Below, in pieces: positions 33,580 to 49,089 of a stretch of 64,000 bases of DNA. Positions within the stretch are counted from its first letter, which is position 1. The number at the start of each line of letters is the position of its first letter. The position numbers were made by a program, and so were the translations under genes. The DNA lies in the NCBI GenBank assembly GCA_028274465.1, contig CM051455.1, forward strand, positions 126,453,462-126,517,461. The letters run 5' to 3'. The notes beneath the pieces are model-generated. The model was not told the origin of the DNA. It ran no database searches and worked only from the letters and a program-made list of their open reading frames with translations. Source of the DNA: Plantago ovata. Its lineage: Eukaryota > Streptophyta > Magnoliopsida > Lamiales > Plantaginaceae.

Positions 33580-34865
33580 CCCAACATCAGACTTGCAACC
33601 ATGTAGACTCATGTATTCCATCAGCTATGGTGCTACACCAATTCAGGCTATTCCTTCCTGGCGGGGTTAACAAAAAACTGTCTCCCGCAACTCAGAGGCA
33701 CAGTATAATCAGATTCAAATTTGCTCTAATATTGATTCCTCGGGATAGATTTAGCCCGAAATATAAAGATTAGATTTTTTGTAAACTTATACTCGGTATG
33801 ATAAAATGTGGGAGTAACAAACTAATACTACAAAATGGGTGGAGTAGGAAACATATAATTCCTCCGGAAATTTTATAGTTTTCCACTTTGTTTTTGTTGA
33901 CTTTTTTATGTCTGGTTTGACCTCAGATTAATCATAATTGATTACGAAAATAATTAATTTTACAAGTTATATTATACAAATATAAGAAGTATTATTTCAT
34001 AATATAATTTTTAAAATTATTTTTTTCGCAACGAGTTATTATTAATGTAAAATCAAATGGAATATCTAAAAGTTAACAAAATAAAGTAGGAAACTGATTT
34101 CAAATGAAGTAGTACATTTTAGAGGAATTTTATACACATGTACCAACTTCATGTGTTTGATATTCCACAATAATTTAAAAAGCAAATGTGTTTGATAGTT
34201 CTATTATTGTGCAACAAATTTAAAGTAACGTCTAATTTAATTATTTCGCAAATTCTCTATTACTAAAAATATTGCTATTTATTTATTTATTCATTCATTT
34301 TTTTACGTTGTTTACGTTTGTTTTTGGAACGGTATTTTAAGAGGTTGGTAAGATGAGTGTAATGTTTGATTCGGTGACAGACCCACAATTACATTATGAG
34401 ATGGAAATATTAGAAAAACATAAACGATCTAAAAAGTGGACGAAAATGAAATATGTAAACCATAAAAAAACAAGACATAAGAGTATTATTTACTGAATAA
34501 TGATGCTTAAGTTTAACAAGAGCCGTCAGTTATTTACAAAACATGAGCCTCGAGCCCCACCTGAAAAGGTTTACCCATGAGTCCACGTGTACGTTGATGA
34601 CAAATTGTATGACTACACGTCCCTTTAACTTCCTCGTTACGGTTCTGTTATCTCCCCAAAATGCCCCTAGAGTGAGAGTGGAGTTGCTCGAATTTTCATG
34701 TTGTGACTTGTGAGGCGTGATTGTTGTGTGGTAAAATCATGTTGCATTTTTTTTATCTCAGTGTTTTTTCTTTCCGTAAAAAGAAAATAAGATAGCCTAA
34801 TACTTGGCACGTTGACAGTGGTATGGCTGCATGCCTGCATCTAAACCAAGACCTTTTAATACAAG
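33580..34865. other. AT-rich intergenic region
   Basis: No gene seen. It separates the kinase relic from the SINE. Confidence 0.4.
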
Positions 34866-34867
34866 TT

Positions 34868-35025
34868 TTCTTTTGTTTTGTTTTTAATTGCAAATCTAAT
34901 TACCTATTCATATATTACCCATTAATTACTATACACCCTAATCAACCTTATGTCTTCGCCGCGTTTCGAACCACTGACCTCTTATTTGATACTCAAGCAT
35001 CTTTGTCACTCCATCACCTTTATAA
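34868..35025 (-). mobile_element. tRNA-derived SINE, copy 1
   Basis: On the minus strand an A-box-like region (AGGTGATGGAGTG) precedes a B box (GTGGTTCGAAACG), then a body with GGTAATTAGATTTGC and an A-rich tail (AAAACAAAACAAAAG). The body and tail match the SINE at 48950-49079. The target duplication is unclear. Confidence 0.6.
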
Positions 35026-35029
35026 CTAG

Positions 35030-35586
35030 TTGATGAGCGTGTGCGGGTGTACGTATGTAGGTTTCTAAAAAAAAGTTAGCCTACCCACCCATATGCGAGT
35101 AAATTTTGTTATAAACCGAGGCGGGTGAGAAAAACACTCAAACGTGGTGGGGTGTGTTACAAATTCACGGGCGGATAGCGGGTGATCAAGAATATCCGAA
35201 ACAAACTAAATATTATAGCAACCAACCGATACAATATACATCAACATGTCTGAAATGAAACTAGGTTTAATATAAAGATTACAAAAGTAGCTCTCCTTGG
35301 AACTACATGCTCACATGCGAAGAAGGGGAGGATGAAGAGTTGAAGACGGTGGATTTTGAGTCTTTTGACAACGGGGGCTTGGGTATAGTAGAATGCTAAA
35401 TCTTAAATAAAAAAATAAAGATAATATTATACACATTAAGGGGTTGGGCAGGTCGGGTGATGGCGGTTTGCAACCGCCAACCGGCCACTCATCTGACCAG
35501 TCGCGGATTAAATATTATTTCACGGACGGATATAACACAAATTAAACTGACAGGTGCAGGTTAAAGTCGAGCGGTTTGTGTGGGTG
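35030..35586. other. Region with GCGGGTG motifs at both ends
   Basis: No gene. GTGCGGGTG and GGCGGGTG near 35040-35120 and GGTTTGCAACCGCCAACCGG near 35465 suggest another degenerate terminal-repeat insertion, not delimited. Confidence 0.3.
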
Positions 35587-35795
35587 GGTGGAGCTCAACT
35601 CTGTCATTAATGGTGGAGCTGTCCACCACTTTTTTTTTTTAATTAATTAATATATTTTTTAGTTTTTATATATTTTTATTTTTAAAAGTTAAGAAACTTA
35701 AGGGCATGTTTGAATTTTGTCCCAATCTATAATTGTTAGAATAAGAGAATCTTTTTTATTTTAGGGGCTATAAGAGGGTATTATCTCTTTAAAAA
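35587..35795 (+). repeat. Dispersed repeat, copy 1
   Basis: It shares TTAATGGTGGAGCT, TTTTTAAAAGTTAAGAAACT, AGGGCATGTTTG and GGGACTATAAGAGG-type blocks, in the same order, with 60950-61215. Confidence 0.75.
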
Positions 35796-36420
35796 TTCGA
35801 AGCATCATATTGAAACCCATACAATTGCTAGGTGCATTCTTTCAATTTACATCATCTTAAATGTTGATAAGAAGTACACCAAATCGCACATGCATATGAG
35901 ACACTACATTATTGGAATTTGCCAATCCAATACAAGTTTTCGCATCTGCCCCACTCCTCATTACGTACGAACATTTTCAATTCACCGACATTTAGAAACA
36001 AACTATTAAATATATTGAAACTTTTCTAGTAACCGTTATTACGTGATAAAGAATGAACAGCGTAATGTAATTTAACTTACCCTTTTTTATTCAAAAGGAA
36101 AATTGAAGTAAAAGATGGTATTTTGACTTTTTACTGACTTGTTTCACACTTTCCTAATTCTTACCGTCTTCCACTCTTGGGCAAAACGGTCATTCTACAT
36201 TTTACGCGGTATATGCACTGTGACAGAAACTTCCTACTACTAGTACTACTAGCTTTACTTTTATCTCTCTAATCTATCTTTACTCTCTCTACCTCTCTCT
36301 CAAAATCATCTAAAGTTGAAGAATCGAAGCCCCACTGAATTTCCCTGAATCTCTCTCAAAATCTAATCTTTCTTTTTTTGCTAGAACCCTAATTCCTTCC
36401 GTGTGAATCTGAGTTGAATC

Positions 36421-39400
36421 ATGGCTGTGCTTCCGGTGAAAGCTTTGCCGGTTGGATACAGATTCCGGCCGACGGATGAGGAGCTGATTGACCACTATCT
36501 CCGCCTCAAGATCAACAAGCGTGATAAGGAAGTTACTGTTATTCGTGAAATCGACGTTTGCAAGTGGGAGCCCTGGGATTTACCTGGTACCTTTTTTTTT
36601 TGTCCTTTTTTGTCCATTTCTGCTTTTTTGTTCAATTATGGCCTTCTAGGTGAATTTGGGGATTTTCAATTTTGTGATCTGTTCTTATGTTTGTTAAGTG
36701 ACATGTTTGAGGTTTAGTAGCTCTGATAATGATCATCTCTGTGTACATTATTCACTGTGTGATATCTGATCTTCAGAAATGGCAGCATCATGCTTAATAA
36801 TGTGCTTGATTATGTGTTGTACAGTACAACCCTTGCAGCACATGGTACATTTGTAATTGGTAAAGTGTGGTACAGCACATAAGAGCATGATTTAGTGTAG
36901 AAGAAACCTTGAGAGAGGGTTTTGGTTTTTAACTGTGAGGTAAAAAATAATTCATTTTTGGGTTAGAAGGAGCATAAAAATAGTATTTTTAGGAATTTAT
37001 TTTTAATATAGATGTTGCTTCATAGAATGTATGGTACTTGTTTGGTAGCTATGGCATCTAAATTCGAATATGAACTGTTTGGGTTTTGCAGATTTGTCTG
37101 TGGTAGAGTCGGCTGACAATGAGTGGTTTTTCTTCTGCCCGAAAGATCGTAAATACCAGAATGGGCAGCGGTTGAACCGTGCAACTGAAAAAGGCTACTG
37201 GAAAGCAACTGGCAAGGATCGGACTATAACATCCAAGAGGGGGGCAAAGATTGGGATGAAAAAGACTCTAGTGTTTTACACTGGTCGTGCACCGGATGGG
37301 AAAAGAACTAACTGGGTGATACACGAGTATCGTGCTCTTGACAAGTCCCTAGATGGCACTCATCCCGGCCAGGTTGATGTTTCTTCAGTGCTCGCCTCTG
37401 TCTGCTTTTGTTATAGCTAATTGTTTATGCCCTCTTGAATTATTTGTCTCTAAGCTCAATATTTATATGTCTGAAATGCTCGTGAAAAACTACGCAATTT
37501 GTTTTTAGATTGTTGTAATGCACAGAGCCAGTGACTAAGAATGATTGGCAAGAGTACCTTGTTGTCTCTTAGTCATGACTGAGCTTCTTCCAGAAACCGT
37601 TCATGATAATGCTTGCAGGTTCAATTACATTTTTCATGATAATGCATTAATGCTTGCACGTTTAATTACATTTTTGAGCAACTTGCATTTACATATCTTC
37701 GAAAACTTTATGAAAGTTGTAGATTGGCATATTTTTTGCTCCAAGTATCAAAATCCAGATCTTGAATGGTTGGTAAGGTATACCCAAACATCTCCAAAGA
37801 CCACAGAAAACACGTTTTGGATGTTGACTGAAAGGTGAGCCAATTTTGACTGCCTTTCGATCGGAAGTTGGGTTCTTGAGACTCCAAATGGAAGTCCATT
37901 AAAATTGGCTCACCATCCAGTCAGTGTTCAAAGCCCATTTTCTTAGGAGAACATTGGGAATATCTCACCAATCATTCAAGATTTGAAGCTGGAGCTCTGA
38001 ACTTGATGAGATAATAGGCCAATCTACATCTTTCATGAAGGACGTTTTCGACAATAAGATATGTAAGTTGCTCATAAATGTGATTAAACCTGCATTATCA
38101 TTAACATTTTCTCGAAGAAGATAGCTGTGTGACAACGTGGTAGAAACATCATAAATAGAGGTCTACTTATCTGATTGAACTGAAATTTCTAGAGTGTAAT
38201 ATTGAGACATGAGGCTACAATTATTATTAAGATCATATCTTCAAATTTGGATGGAAGATGGTTGAATATTTGGTCTAAATGTCATGCAAAAAATCTGTCA
38301 TGAATAGCGGCTCTCATGTCTCAATATTACACTAATGAATTTTCAGCTGAACCGGATAAGTTGATCTCCATTTATGATGTTTCTACCAAGACCCGAAGTT
38401 CTCTTCCGGTCAACTGTCTACCAAGTTGTCACACAGCTGTCTTCTTCCGAAAAATTCCTTTATATAGCCACTGAATCTAGCTTATTTTTCATCACGACAA
38501 GTTTAGTTTGTTATATATTCTTCTCATACTTTCTTTGTAGAATATGTGAGAATTATTGTAAGTTAGGCTTGGGAGAATCTTAGTCGTGTTGTTTTTACAG
38601 TTCTCTTTCTTTGATTCTTGCAATTGTGGTTTCAAGTTGAAGTTTGTTTTGAGTGAAAAACTTCTATCTCATAATATCTTCAACTTACGTATAATTCAGT
38701 CATGCTTTGTCTATGTGCAACGTGACCATTTTGCTAGAGTTGCTTTAATGCAATATTGTCGTAAAGATATATTGTCAATCTTGGATAACTATACTTCTAT
38801 TTGTTTTAATTTAAACAGTTTGTCCTAAAGCAAATAACCTTTGTGAGTAATCACTGCAACACATATTTTGCTAAATGTTTATTAACATATAGATTACTAC
38901 TGTTATGAATATTATGGTTAGAAACTTTTATATTTTTCATCGCATACCTGATGCATTGTGGGTCTAGTTTCTTTTTCCATTAAATCTGTTTTAAAAAAAG
39001 CAATTTGCTATACCAATATTAGTTATGTCCGGATTTGCTGAAGGTCTATTTTTATGTGAGAGGTAGCTTTGGTTTCCCATCCATTTTGTAACTATTGTGG
39101 GTGATTTCTTTTACTAGGCTGCTTTTGTGCTCTGCCGTCTATTTAGAAAGGCTGAATTGAAACAAGAGGAGATAGCTGAAAGTTTTAACACCGAAGAAGT
39201 AGAAGAGATGGTGCCTTCTCCGGCTACACTTAAGCCTTCTGCTGAAGATGGACAACCTGATGCTATCACTCCAGTGTCCGAAGCTCTAACTGAAAATCAT
39301 CAACCTTCAAGCATTGAGAGCTCAGCAACTTATGAAAAAGGTACAGTTGAAAGTGCTGTGCCTCTTGATTGGCAGAGCAATAGCTGCATGGCAGATGACG

Positions 39401-41155
39401 TGGGGGACAGCCTTTTAGATACGGCATCTCTTCCAGTAAGTGAAAATAACCAATCGTAATTCATTATAAAAAACAATCTAAGTAGTACTTTTTATTCTTT
39501 TTCCCCTAATTGTTTCCTTCAATGACTTTTTTTCCTGCTGCTGATTTTTCTTTCAGCCAAACCCTGAGCTTGAGAAACTATTGGGAGATTTTTGTTCCCC
39601 AATGCAAGAGGGGACCGAATGGAAAATGTTCTCTCCATTGCACTCCCAGATGCATTCAGAGTTTGGACATCCATATTTGTACAACATTGGTGATAACCAA
39701 GGCGGTGATGGTTTCCAATATGGGTCAAATCTCAACGAGCTTGATGCCTTCTTGGACTCGGTTCTTGGTAAACCCGCGGACGAGAGTAGTGGGGGCATGC
39801 ATGCAATATCATCTGTTGAAAGTCCCAAATCCATTAACACACGCCAAGTTGTTAAAGATAGTAACTCAACTTACGAATCTGATGCTGACATGTCCCAGGT
39901 AAATGCGACTTGTGCTGGTTCTGCCTAGCAATAAGCCTTTCGACTGTGACATTGTTTTAGTTGTGTGGGTCTAAACTTGTAATTTAAGCCTTTACTACTC
40001 TTATGTTACTTCAGGTTTACCAAAGAGGCGAATTATTGGAGGACATTTTCAAACAAGAGTCTCCTTTCCAAAGTGAAGTTACTTCGGGTTTTGCACCTAT
40101 GAACCAAAATGTTTACGATTGTAGTGTTGATAATAATAATCTCTGGGGTTCTACAAGTAGCAATTACATATTGCCAAATGCTTTTTCTGCCGGCAACCAG
40201 ATTCCACACTGGTCGAATTTCGGAGACTCAGCTAGTGACACCCCTGCATTGGGCAGTAACACTAGTTCTGGAACTGGAATCAAACTACGAACACGACAAC
40301 CTGTGAGTGAATCAGCTGCCCGTGGCGTTGAAGGACAGGGTTCTGCCCCAAGAAGAATCCGTTTGCAGATGAAGTTACAAGTTGGATCAGAACAATGTGC
40401 CCTTCCTAAGGCGTCAAATGACACAGAGAGAAACATCGATGGGAAGTCAAGCTCGACAGAAGTGAGTTATCTCTCACGTAACCCTTTTTTCTCATAGTTT
40501 TTCCATCTTAGTTCGTCTTGTTGCACCTTGCACATAAATAGTGGTAGTTAGCTATTCCTATGGAATGACTACCTAACAAGGTGCGATTGGTTTACTTTAT
40601 TGACCTATCCAAAATCAAATTAGATTCATTCTCATTACTAAACAAGTCAAGATTTGGAAAAATTTTCAAAACCCTCACATGGTGATATCTAGTTTAATTC
40701 AGATGATGTTTTCACCAAGAATTAAGTATATAATTGGAGAGGAATTAGGTGCAGTTGGTTTTCATATTTACTTGCACAGGGGCTTTTGCAAATGAAAAAC
40801 CAAGAAGAGAACACTTGTTTAGTTGGGTTTGACTAAATTGCTATCTACATCATATTTATCGTGCTCATGGGGTTTGTTTCTACAGGATGAAAAAGCAACA
40901 AAGATGCAAGACCCTGAGGAGTCAAAGGAATCAACTTCTGGTGAAGTAAATGAAGATAAACAGTCCAGTGATCCAAGCAAAGTTGTGATGGCTAGCAATG
41001 TTTTACCCGATCACAGAAGTGAAGATATTCCTTCAATCAGCAAAGAAATTGCCTCCGTGTCTTCTCCGGTGTCCTCTTACATGCCAAAGGTTCTCATTGC
41101 CATTAGTCTCACCATTATACCTATTGCTTGTTGGGTCTACTCCAGCTTGCAATAA
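36421..41155 (+). CDS. Membrane-tethered NAC transcription factor (NTL type)
   Basis: Six exons: 36421-36586, 37092-37372, 39118-39435, 39557-39898, 40015-40461 and 40886-41155. All introns are GT-AG and phases match; the product is 607 residues. The NAC domain spans about 9-157 with all subdomains ([56 protein letters not shown]). The middle is acidic and Ser-rich, as in activation domains. The last 21 residues (587-607) form one hydrophobic helix ending YSSLQ. NTL factors are anchored in the ER or plasma membrane and released by proteolysis under stress. The N-terminus is closest to the NTL6/NTL9/NAC091 group, by recognition only. A pyrimidine-rich leader precedes the ATG. Intron 2 is 1.7 kb and holds two hairpins. 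Confidence 0.95.
37655..38455. repeat. Two adjacent long imperfect hairpins in NAC intron 2
   Basis: Hairpin A pairs about 37655-37850 (TTTTGAGCAACTTGCATTTA, GTGAGCCAATTTT) with 37890-38095. Hairpin B pairs about 38112-38215 (TGTGTGACAACGTGGTAGAA, AGTGTAATATTGAGACATGA) with 38308-38455. They look like a foldback element or nested copies; the arms carry scattered mismatches. Confidence 0.8.
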
Positions 41156-41543
41156 AACTAAATAGAAATTAAAGATCTTCCGTATAGGACGTGAGTACTT
41201 AGGGTCTTTAGCTGGACAACACTCGGCTTGCCTATTATTTATCTTAGTTTGTGTCTGGTGCTATTACATTTGGGTTGTAGCTCTGTTTATGTTTGTTATG
41301 CTAACTCAACAACCGGGACTCTCAGTATGATGCCTGTAAATATTCGGCCAACTCTTTCTATCTAGTGCATGTTTGTGTTTGCAAAGGATTCTTATAGTCA
41401 AAGTGTTGTAAACTTTTGTGCACCAAAGTTGGCCATTTTAACCGTTTTATATATGTAGCAGTTTTTTATAGTGCCAAAGTAAAATTCCGTACGTTTAAAT
41501 TTACTCGTTTCATTTGTTCTGACATTATCAATTAAAATGTACA

Positions 41544-42196
41544 AGCGGAGCAAACCTATGGAAATAGTTCAATTTGCTACGAATTGTTCTCAGTTCCATA
41601 GATCGAATGTTTATGAACCAGTTGGCCAATCTTTTGATAAATGGTATACGATCCATGGTCCGTGGCAGCCCCCACAGGTTTGGTTATGTGAAGGTCAATG
41701 TTGATGCCGCCGTCACGCTTAACAGTTATCTGGTGGAATTGCGGCTGTGTGTCGGGATTCCACCGGACTGATTCTTGCTTGGCATCGAAAAGAGTTGTCT
41801 GCCCAACATGATGCTTATACGGCGGAACTCTTATATGATAAAGTAATTCTGGAAGGAGATAGCCTCCAGGTGGTTCTGGACCTGATAAATTACTCGACTG
41901 CCTTATCTGCTACAGGTAATTTACTAGCAGCTGTCCATGAGCTTCTTCAATCATTTCTCAGCCACAAACTCTGTCATTCATTTTCCATCGACTCCATGGG
42001 TTTTATCTCGCTTCCATTTGAGTTTGAAGAGCCAGGATAGCCTTTTCAAGTAGTGCTGAAAGTTTTTACTCTGTTTTGGTGTCGTTTGCTACTTCTTTTC
42101 TGTTCCAGATCGTTCTTTTATGTTTTCCAGACTTCGTTGGTTTAGCATTTCTCTGCTGGTTTATCAATATATGACTTTATTCCAAAAAAATAAATC
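41544..42196 (+). mobile_element. 5'-truncated LINE with RNase H-like remnant
   Basis: A 10-bp target duplication (AAAATGTACA) lies at 41534-41543 and 42197-42206. The insert encodes a frameshifted RVT_3-type RNase H-like piece (FGYVKVNVDAAV, then GLILAWHRKELSAQHDAYTA, then ILEGDSLQVVLDL) and ends in a T-rich 3' UTR and an A-rich tail (AAAAAAATAAATC). Size, truncation and tail are those of a LINE copy. Confidence 0.85.
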
Positions 42197-42348
42197 AAAA
42201 TGTACAGTACAAGTATATTAGACAAAGAAACAACTGAATTAATGAGAAAGCAAGGAAAAAAACTAATATGAATGCAATTTGACACCACACAAGCATAGGC
42301 CATAGAGAAAGAGAGAGCAACACAAATAGTAAAATGAGAAAATAGTTT

Positions 42349-42432
42349 GGGGTGAGAGAGGCTCGAACTCTCGACCTCAGGATTACTCAGAAGCTATGAG
42401 ACCTACGCGCTAGCCAACTGCGCCACCACCCC
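42349..42432 (-). tRNA. Elongator tRNA-Met(CAU) with an 11-base intron
   Basis: The minus strand gives GGGGTGGTGGCGCAGTTGGC at the 5' end and GTTCGAGCCTCTCTCACCCC at the 3' end, so the acceptor, D and T arms are intact. The anticodon CAT is at 42398-42396. It is followed by about 11 extra bases (near AGCTTCTGAGT) before the 3' half of the anticodon stem, the standard intron of plant elongator tRNA-Met genes. The B box GTTCGAGCC is perfect. It lies between the LINE remnant and the hydrolase gene, and nothing suggests it is a SINE. The downstream plus-strand sequence on the 5' side shows no duplication of it. Confidence 0.95.
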
Positions 42433-42445
42433 AACTTGACACCAA

Positions 42446-42538
42446 AGATTCGCATTTTTAAGACAGCAAATTTGTACCGTGTAGACATCTACAGATTCGC
42501 ATTTTTAACACCCCATATTTGTACCGTGTAGACATCTA
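42446..42538. repeat. Two-copy 47-bp tandem repeat
   Basis: AGATTCGCATTTTTAA...TTTGTACCGTGTAGACATCT occurs at 42446 and again at 42493. Confidence 0.85.
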
Positions 42539-42587
42539 TGTGAAGTTCCAGCTATTAATCATGTGGAAATGCAACAAGAGAAGAGAG

Positions 42588-42863
42588 TGTTACATGGGAA
42601 TAAGCCCAAGAGCAATGACATCATATACACTCTAGCAATGATGAACGCAGAAGAAGAGAATTATCAAGTGTTATGCACTACACTCTTAGAAGAGTCTTTA
42701 GATTACTATTAGTTAGTTAGCTTAATTAGTAAGCACAGGAGCATGTTAGCATAGGTAGATATTTTAGGCTCATGTTAGCACCTTTACTTGTACTATATAA
42801 ACATAGCAGTATCTTTTTTCTTTCTCTGTAATTTTCATTCCTTCCTCGTTAATAAACACTGCA
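42588..42863 (+). mobile_element. Possible solo LTR
   Basis: It begins TGTTACATGGG and ends AACACTGCA (TG...CA). It holds a TATA-like CTATATAAACATAG near 42795 followed by T- and C-rich sequence, as in copia LTRs. I found no 5-bp target duplication and no partner LTR. Confidence 0.3.
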
Positions 42864-43705
42864 GTTAATTTACTCTCCATGTTCATACTTGCGTATTCTG
42901 ATAATCTACAGATTCACATTCATTCATTTGACAACAAAGAAACAATTGAGGAAATAGGAAATGAGAATACGACGAAACCAAATATTTAAGCATTGTGACG
43001 AGAACACAAAAACAGTACGTAAAATCAAATTGGGGTGAGCAAACTTTTAGCATTGTATGAAATTGACATTTATAGATTTCAATAACCATTTGTTTATCAC
43101 TTTAATAAGTATTATTAGGACGTATTGGTACTATATATAAATTGGGAGTGATCCTCACACTAGAGGGTGCTAGTTTCTTCTCTTTTACTTCCATTACACA
43201 AAATAGATAATGTTTCAAGAAACTCCTCGTAGTGGAATAGTGGTGGAAGATCATCCCAAGTTCGGCAATCACCAATTATCAATATGGAATCATATATACA
43301 TTGTCCCTGTTTGATCTTAGCTTTCATGAGATTTTATAATTTCTAACATTCCAACACATGGGTTGAAGAGAATTTATTGTCTCGGTGGATGGGATATGAA
43401 GATAGTGAAATGTGATGTTGTGTTCACTATATATGTGTTTTTAATTGAATTATTTTGGCGTAATGGGATAGCATATAACTTTTGGACACAATATATAATT
43501 GAAAATATATTGTACCACTGAAATATAATTATTTAAATAACGAGGACTTATTTGATAAATGCATAGTGATTGGGGGTTTAAAATGTAATAATCTCTTACT
43601 GTTTAATGCAATGGAATAGCAAAACACCCATGAAATTTTACTTTCAGAACTTCCAGCCAAAAGATCAAGAAAATAGTAGTGAATCACAATTCACAACTTA
43701 TCATC
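42864..43705. other. Upstream region of the hydrolase gene
   Basis: AT-rich promoter region. It holds a TATATAAAT box near 43132 but no other element I can support. Confidence 0.4.
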
Positions 43706-46664
<2,959 letters not shown>

Positions 46665-48335
46665 GTAGGTTAGTTGAATCTGTCAGTATTAACTCTTCTA
46701 ATGCATGTTGATAAATAAACTGCCAGTTCTTCAACTATGATCATCATTTATGGTAAATGATTCAGTCTCTCAATTGTGAAGATCATCCTCTACATTTCTT
46801 CTATTTTCGAGTAATTTCTTCTTTAAAAAAAAATTAACCTTTTGTGTTTCCTATCTCTTAAGTTTAGGAGTTTAGGAGACCTTTGCTTGTGAAGCACTCA
46901 TAAGGACAGGTTAAAATACATGGAGATCCATGCTTATTGCTCCTCTATAGATTCAATGCACTTAAACTATTCATTCATGAACTTTGCTATGCATTAACAT
47001 GAGAAAGAAAAACATCATGGAATATCTTTTATTCTCTAATATTATGTATCCAAGAATAGTGGTATTTTAATAAAAAGCCAAGATCCTGTGAGAAGACTAC
47101 CTGAAATACCATCCTTGACCCACAAATACTATCCAATAATGATCCATCATCTATCTCAAAGCATGTTCTCACATTCCATGTTTTGAGTCTTAGCCTAATA
47201 ATGTTCACATTTCCAGCTATAAAGTGAAGCACTAATCCACCTACTTTTCATTCCTCAGTTTTATTCATCAGAATTTGGTTAAATATTTCAAAGATCTGAT
47301 TCTTGAATCTCCAAATAATTTCTGGCTCTTTATTCATATGGAATCATTCATGTACAATAAAACCCCTATAAAGTACGAGTTCAATAGGAAGTAATAATAT
47401 TCCCACCAGGCAAGATCTTGCAATTTTATAAATCTAGAGAAGTTGTTAAATTGTTGAGATAAAATTTAACATGTTACTGAGTTGGGACTAGACAAATTAT
47501 GGCATCCATTCAAATGTTAAAAGAGTTTGTGATGAGTGTATATCAAGAACCACAACCGCAAGTTAGTCAATTCATCATCATCATCATCTTTGAAAGAATC
47601 TGTCAACCACACATGAATTATTGAAAGAAGATCAAGATCATACAAAACCTCTTGACTAAGACATGATACTAGTAAACTTTTTTTCACCAGCTAAGGCAGG
47701 TGCATTTAAAATTGTGACATGTATGAAAGCAGATCAGAGCCTAATGGAAAAATTATCCTAAATAGCTGCCTGGTCTTTTTGGGCAGCTACAGTTGCATGG
47801 TGCACTTGTTGTCTTTTTCTTGGTTTACACACACATCAATGACTTTGGGAGGTGGAATTGTTTGCTGGGATTGTCCTATGCTGAGTCATTTCCACGCCAA
47901 CTGGACACATTGGTGACTTGCTACCAGATTTTGTAACTTTTGATTGGAAAGTTATCTTTTTTCCATCAATGGCTTGGTAACAAGAACTTACAGCTTAAGG
48001 GTCACATACTCACATTTATTGCTTGACAGAAGCAGCAGTGTAAGTTTGTTCTGAAAGAGATAGAGTACCACTCCTTTTGATATCTCCCCATACTCTTCTT
48101 GTAGGGGTAAGATTTTGTTTCTTTGGGTATATAGGTGTAGTTTTTCTACGCGTAGGTATGGAGGGCTTTTCATTCTGATATCATCATGTTTGCAAAAGCA
48201 TGTAAGCACACTAGGGTTATGGTCATTTTTTAGGCTTTTCAGACACTAGCTTTTTGAGTGTTTTGACTAGTCGTACGTGCTCGATTTGTATGCGATTACA
48301 TGACGTTGTCGGTTTCAGTTACGTAAAGTTTGTGT
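46665..48335. other. Intergenic region downstream of the hydrolase
   Basis: The start is the hydrolase 3' UTR. The rest is AT-rich with only accidental frames. Confidence 0.4.
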
Positions 48336-48339
48336 GAAC

Positions 48340-48720
48340 CCGAATTGTCCCATAATGTTTGAGATGTAGAGAATATTGTTCGTGTCAACATTATTCGTGA
48401 TAGAATTCCAACTCTCCCAAAAGTTTAAGTTTTTGGGAGAGTTGGAATTATATCATGGTATCGGAGCCAGGGTTGATGATGGGTGCCCCAGCCGATGATA
48501 ATTCCGGCTTGCCCAATGATGACATTTATGATTCCACGTGTATAGCCGACTAACCGCAGCCTACTCGTGAGGGGGCGTGTTAGAATATCCCACATAACTT
48601 ACTTGTGAGAGCCAATATTAACACACATATATAAGTTGGATAACCTTATCACCTTAACAAGGCCTTTTAAGGTGTTATATATTGTCCCAACTTCAATAAT
48701 TCGCGATCTTGGAGGTCGAG
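48340..48720 (+). mobile_element. TRIM-like or very short LTR-retrotransposon remnant
   Basis: A primer site (TGGTATCGGAGCC at 48456-48468, preceded by ATATCA) and a polypurine tract (GTGAGGGGGCG, ending 48577) are only about 110 bases apart. The latter is followed by an LTR-like start (TGTTAGAATATCCCACATAA). A perfect hairpin (CCAACTCTCCCAAAA and its complement) lies at 48409-48447. The 5' and 3' LTRs are not clearly alike, so the element is degraded. Confidence 0.5.
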
Positions 48721-48939
48721 AATTTCTTTTTAATCTAAGAAGATTTTTACTTTGACATAATGCAACTCCCGTGTCTCAGTCACAAACTCTGTTTAGCGTT
48801 AGCTTCTATCAGTTATGTTATTAATTGGAATACTTATTAGACTCTTTGATTACAATAAACCGTTTGAGGAGCTGACTTGAAAATATAACCAAAGTAGCTT
48901 ATTTTTAATAATCTAACTTAACTAGTTTTGTAGAACAGG
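48721..48939. other. Short intergenic spacer
   Basis: No feature seen between the LTR remnant and the SINE. Confidence 0.3.
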
Positions 48940-48949
48940 GTGACAATAG

Positions 48950-49079
48950 TTTTTTTTCTTCTTCTTTTATACGGCAAATCTAACTACCCCTATACCCCTT
49001 ATGACTCCGCTGGTGTTCGAACCCTCGACTTCTCCTTGCTACTCTAGCAGCATAACCACCCGACCACCTTATGACTCCC
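48950..49079 (-). mobile_element. tRNA-derived SINE, copy 2, with target duplication
   Basis: A perfect 10-bp target duplication (GTGACAATAG) lies at 48940-48949 and 49080-49089. On the minus strand it has an A-box region (GGTGGTCGGGTGGTTATG), a B box (GGGTTCGAACACC), a body ending GGTAGTTAGATTTGC and an A-rich tail. It is a complete copy of 130 bp, related to the copy at 34868-35025. Confidence 0.88.
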
Positions 49080-49089
49080 GTGACAATAG

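Noticed and set aside
37545..38828. Short frames within NAC intron 2
   Set aside because: They lie in hairpin arms or AT-rich intron and the splice frame skips them.
43679..43705. Upstream extension of the hydrolase start
   Set aside because: The first codon there is GTG; the first ATG is at 43706 and gives a proper signal peptide.
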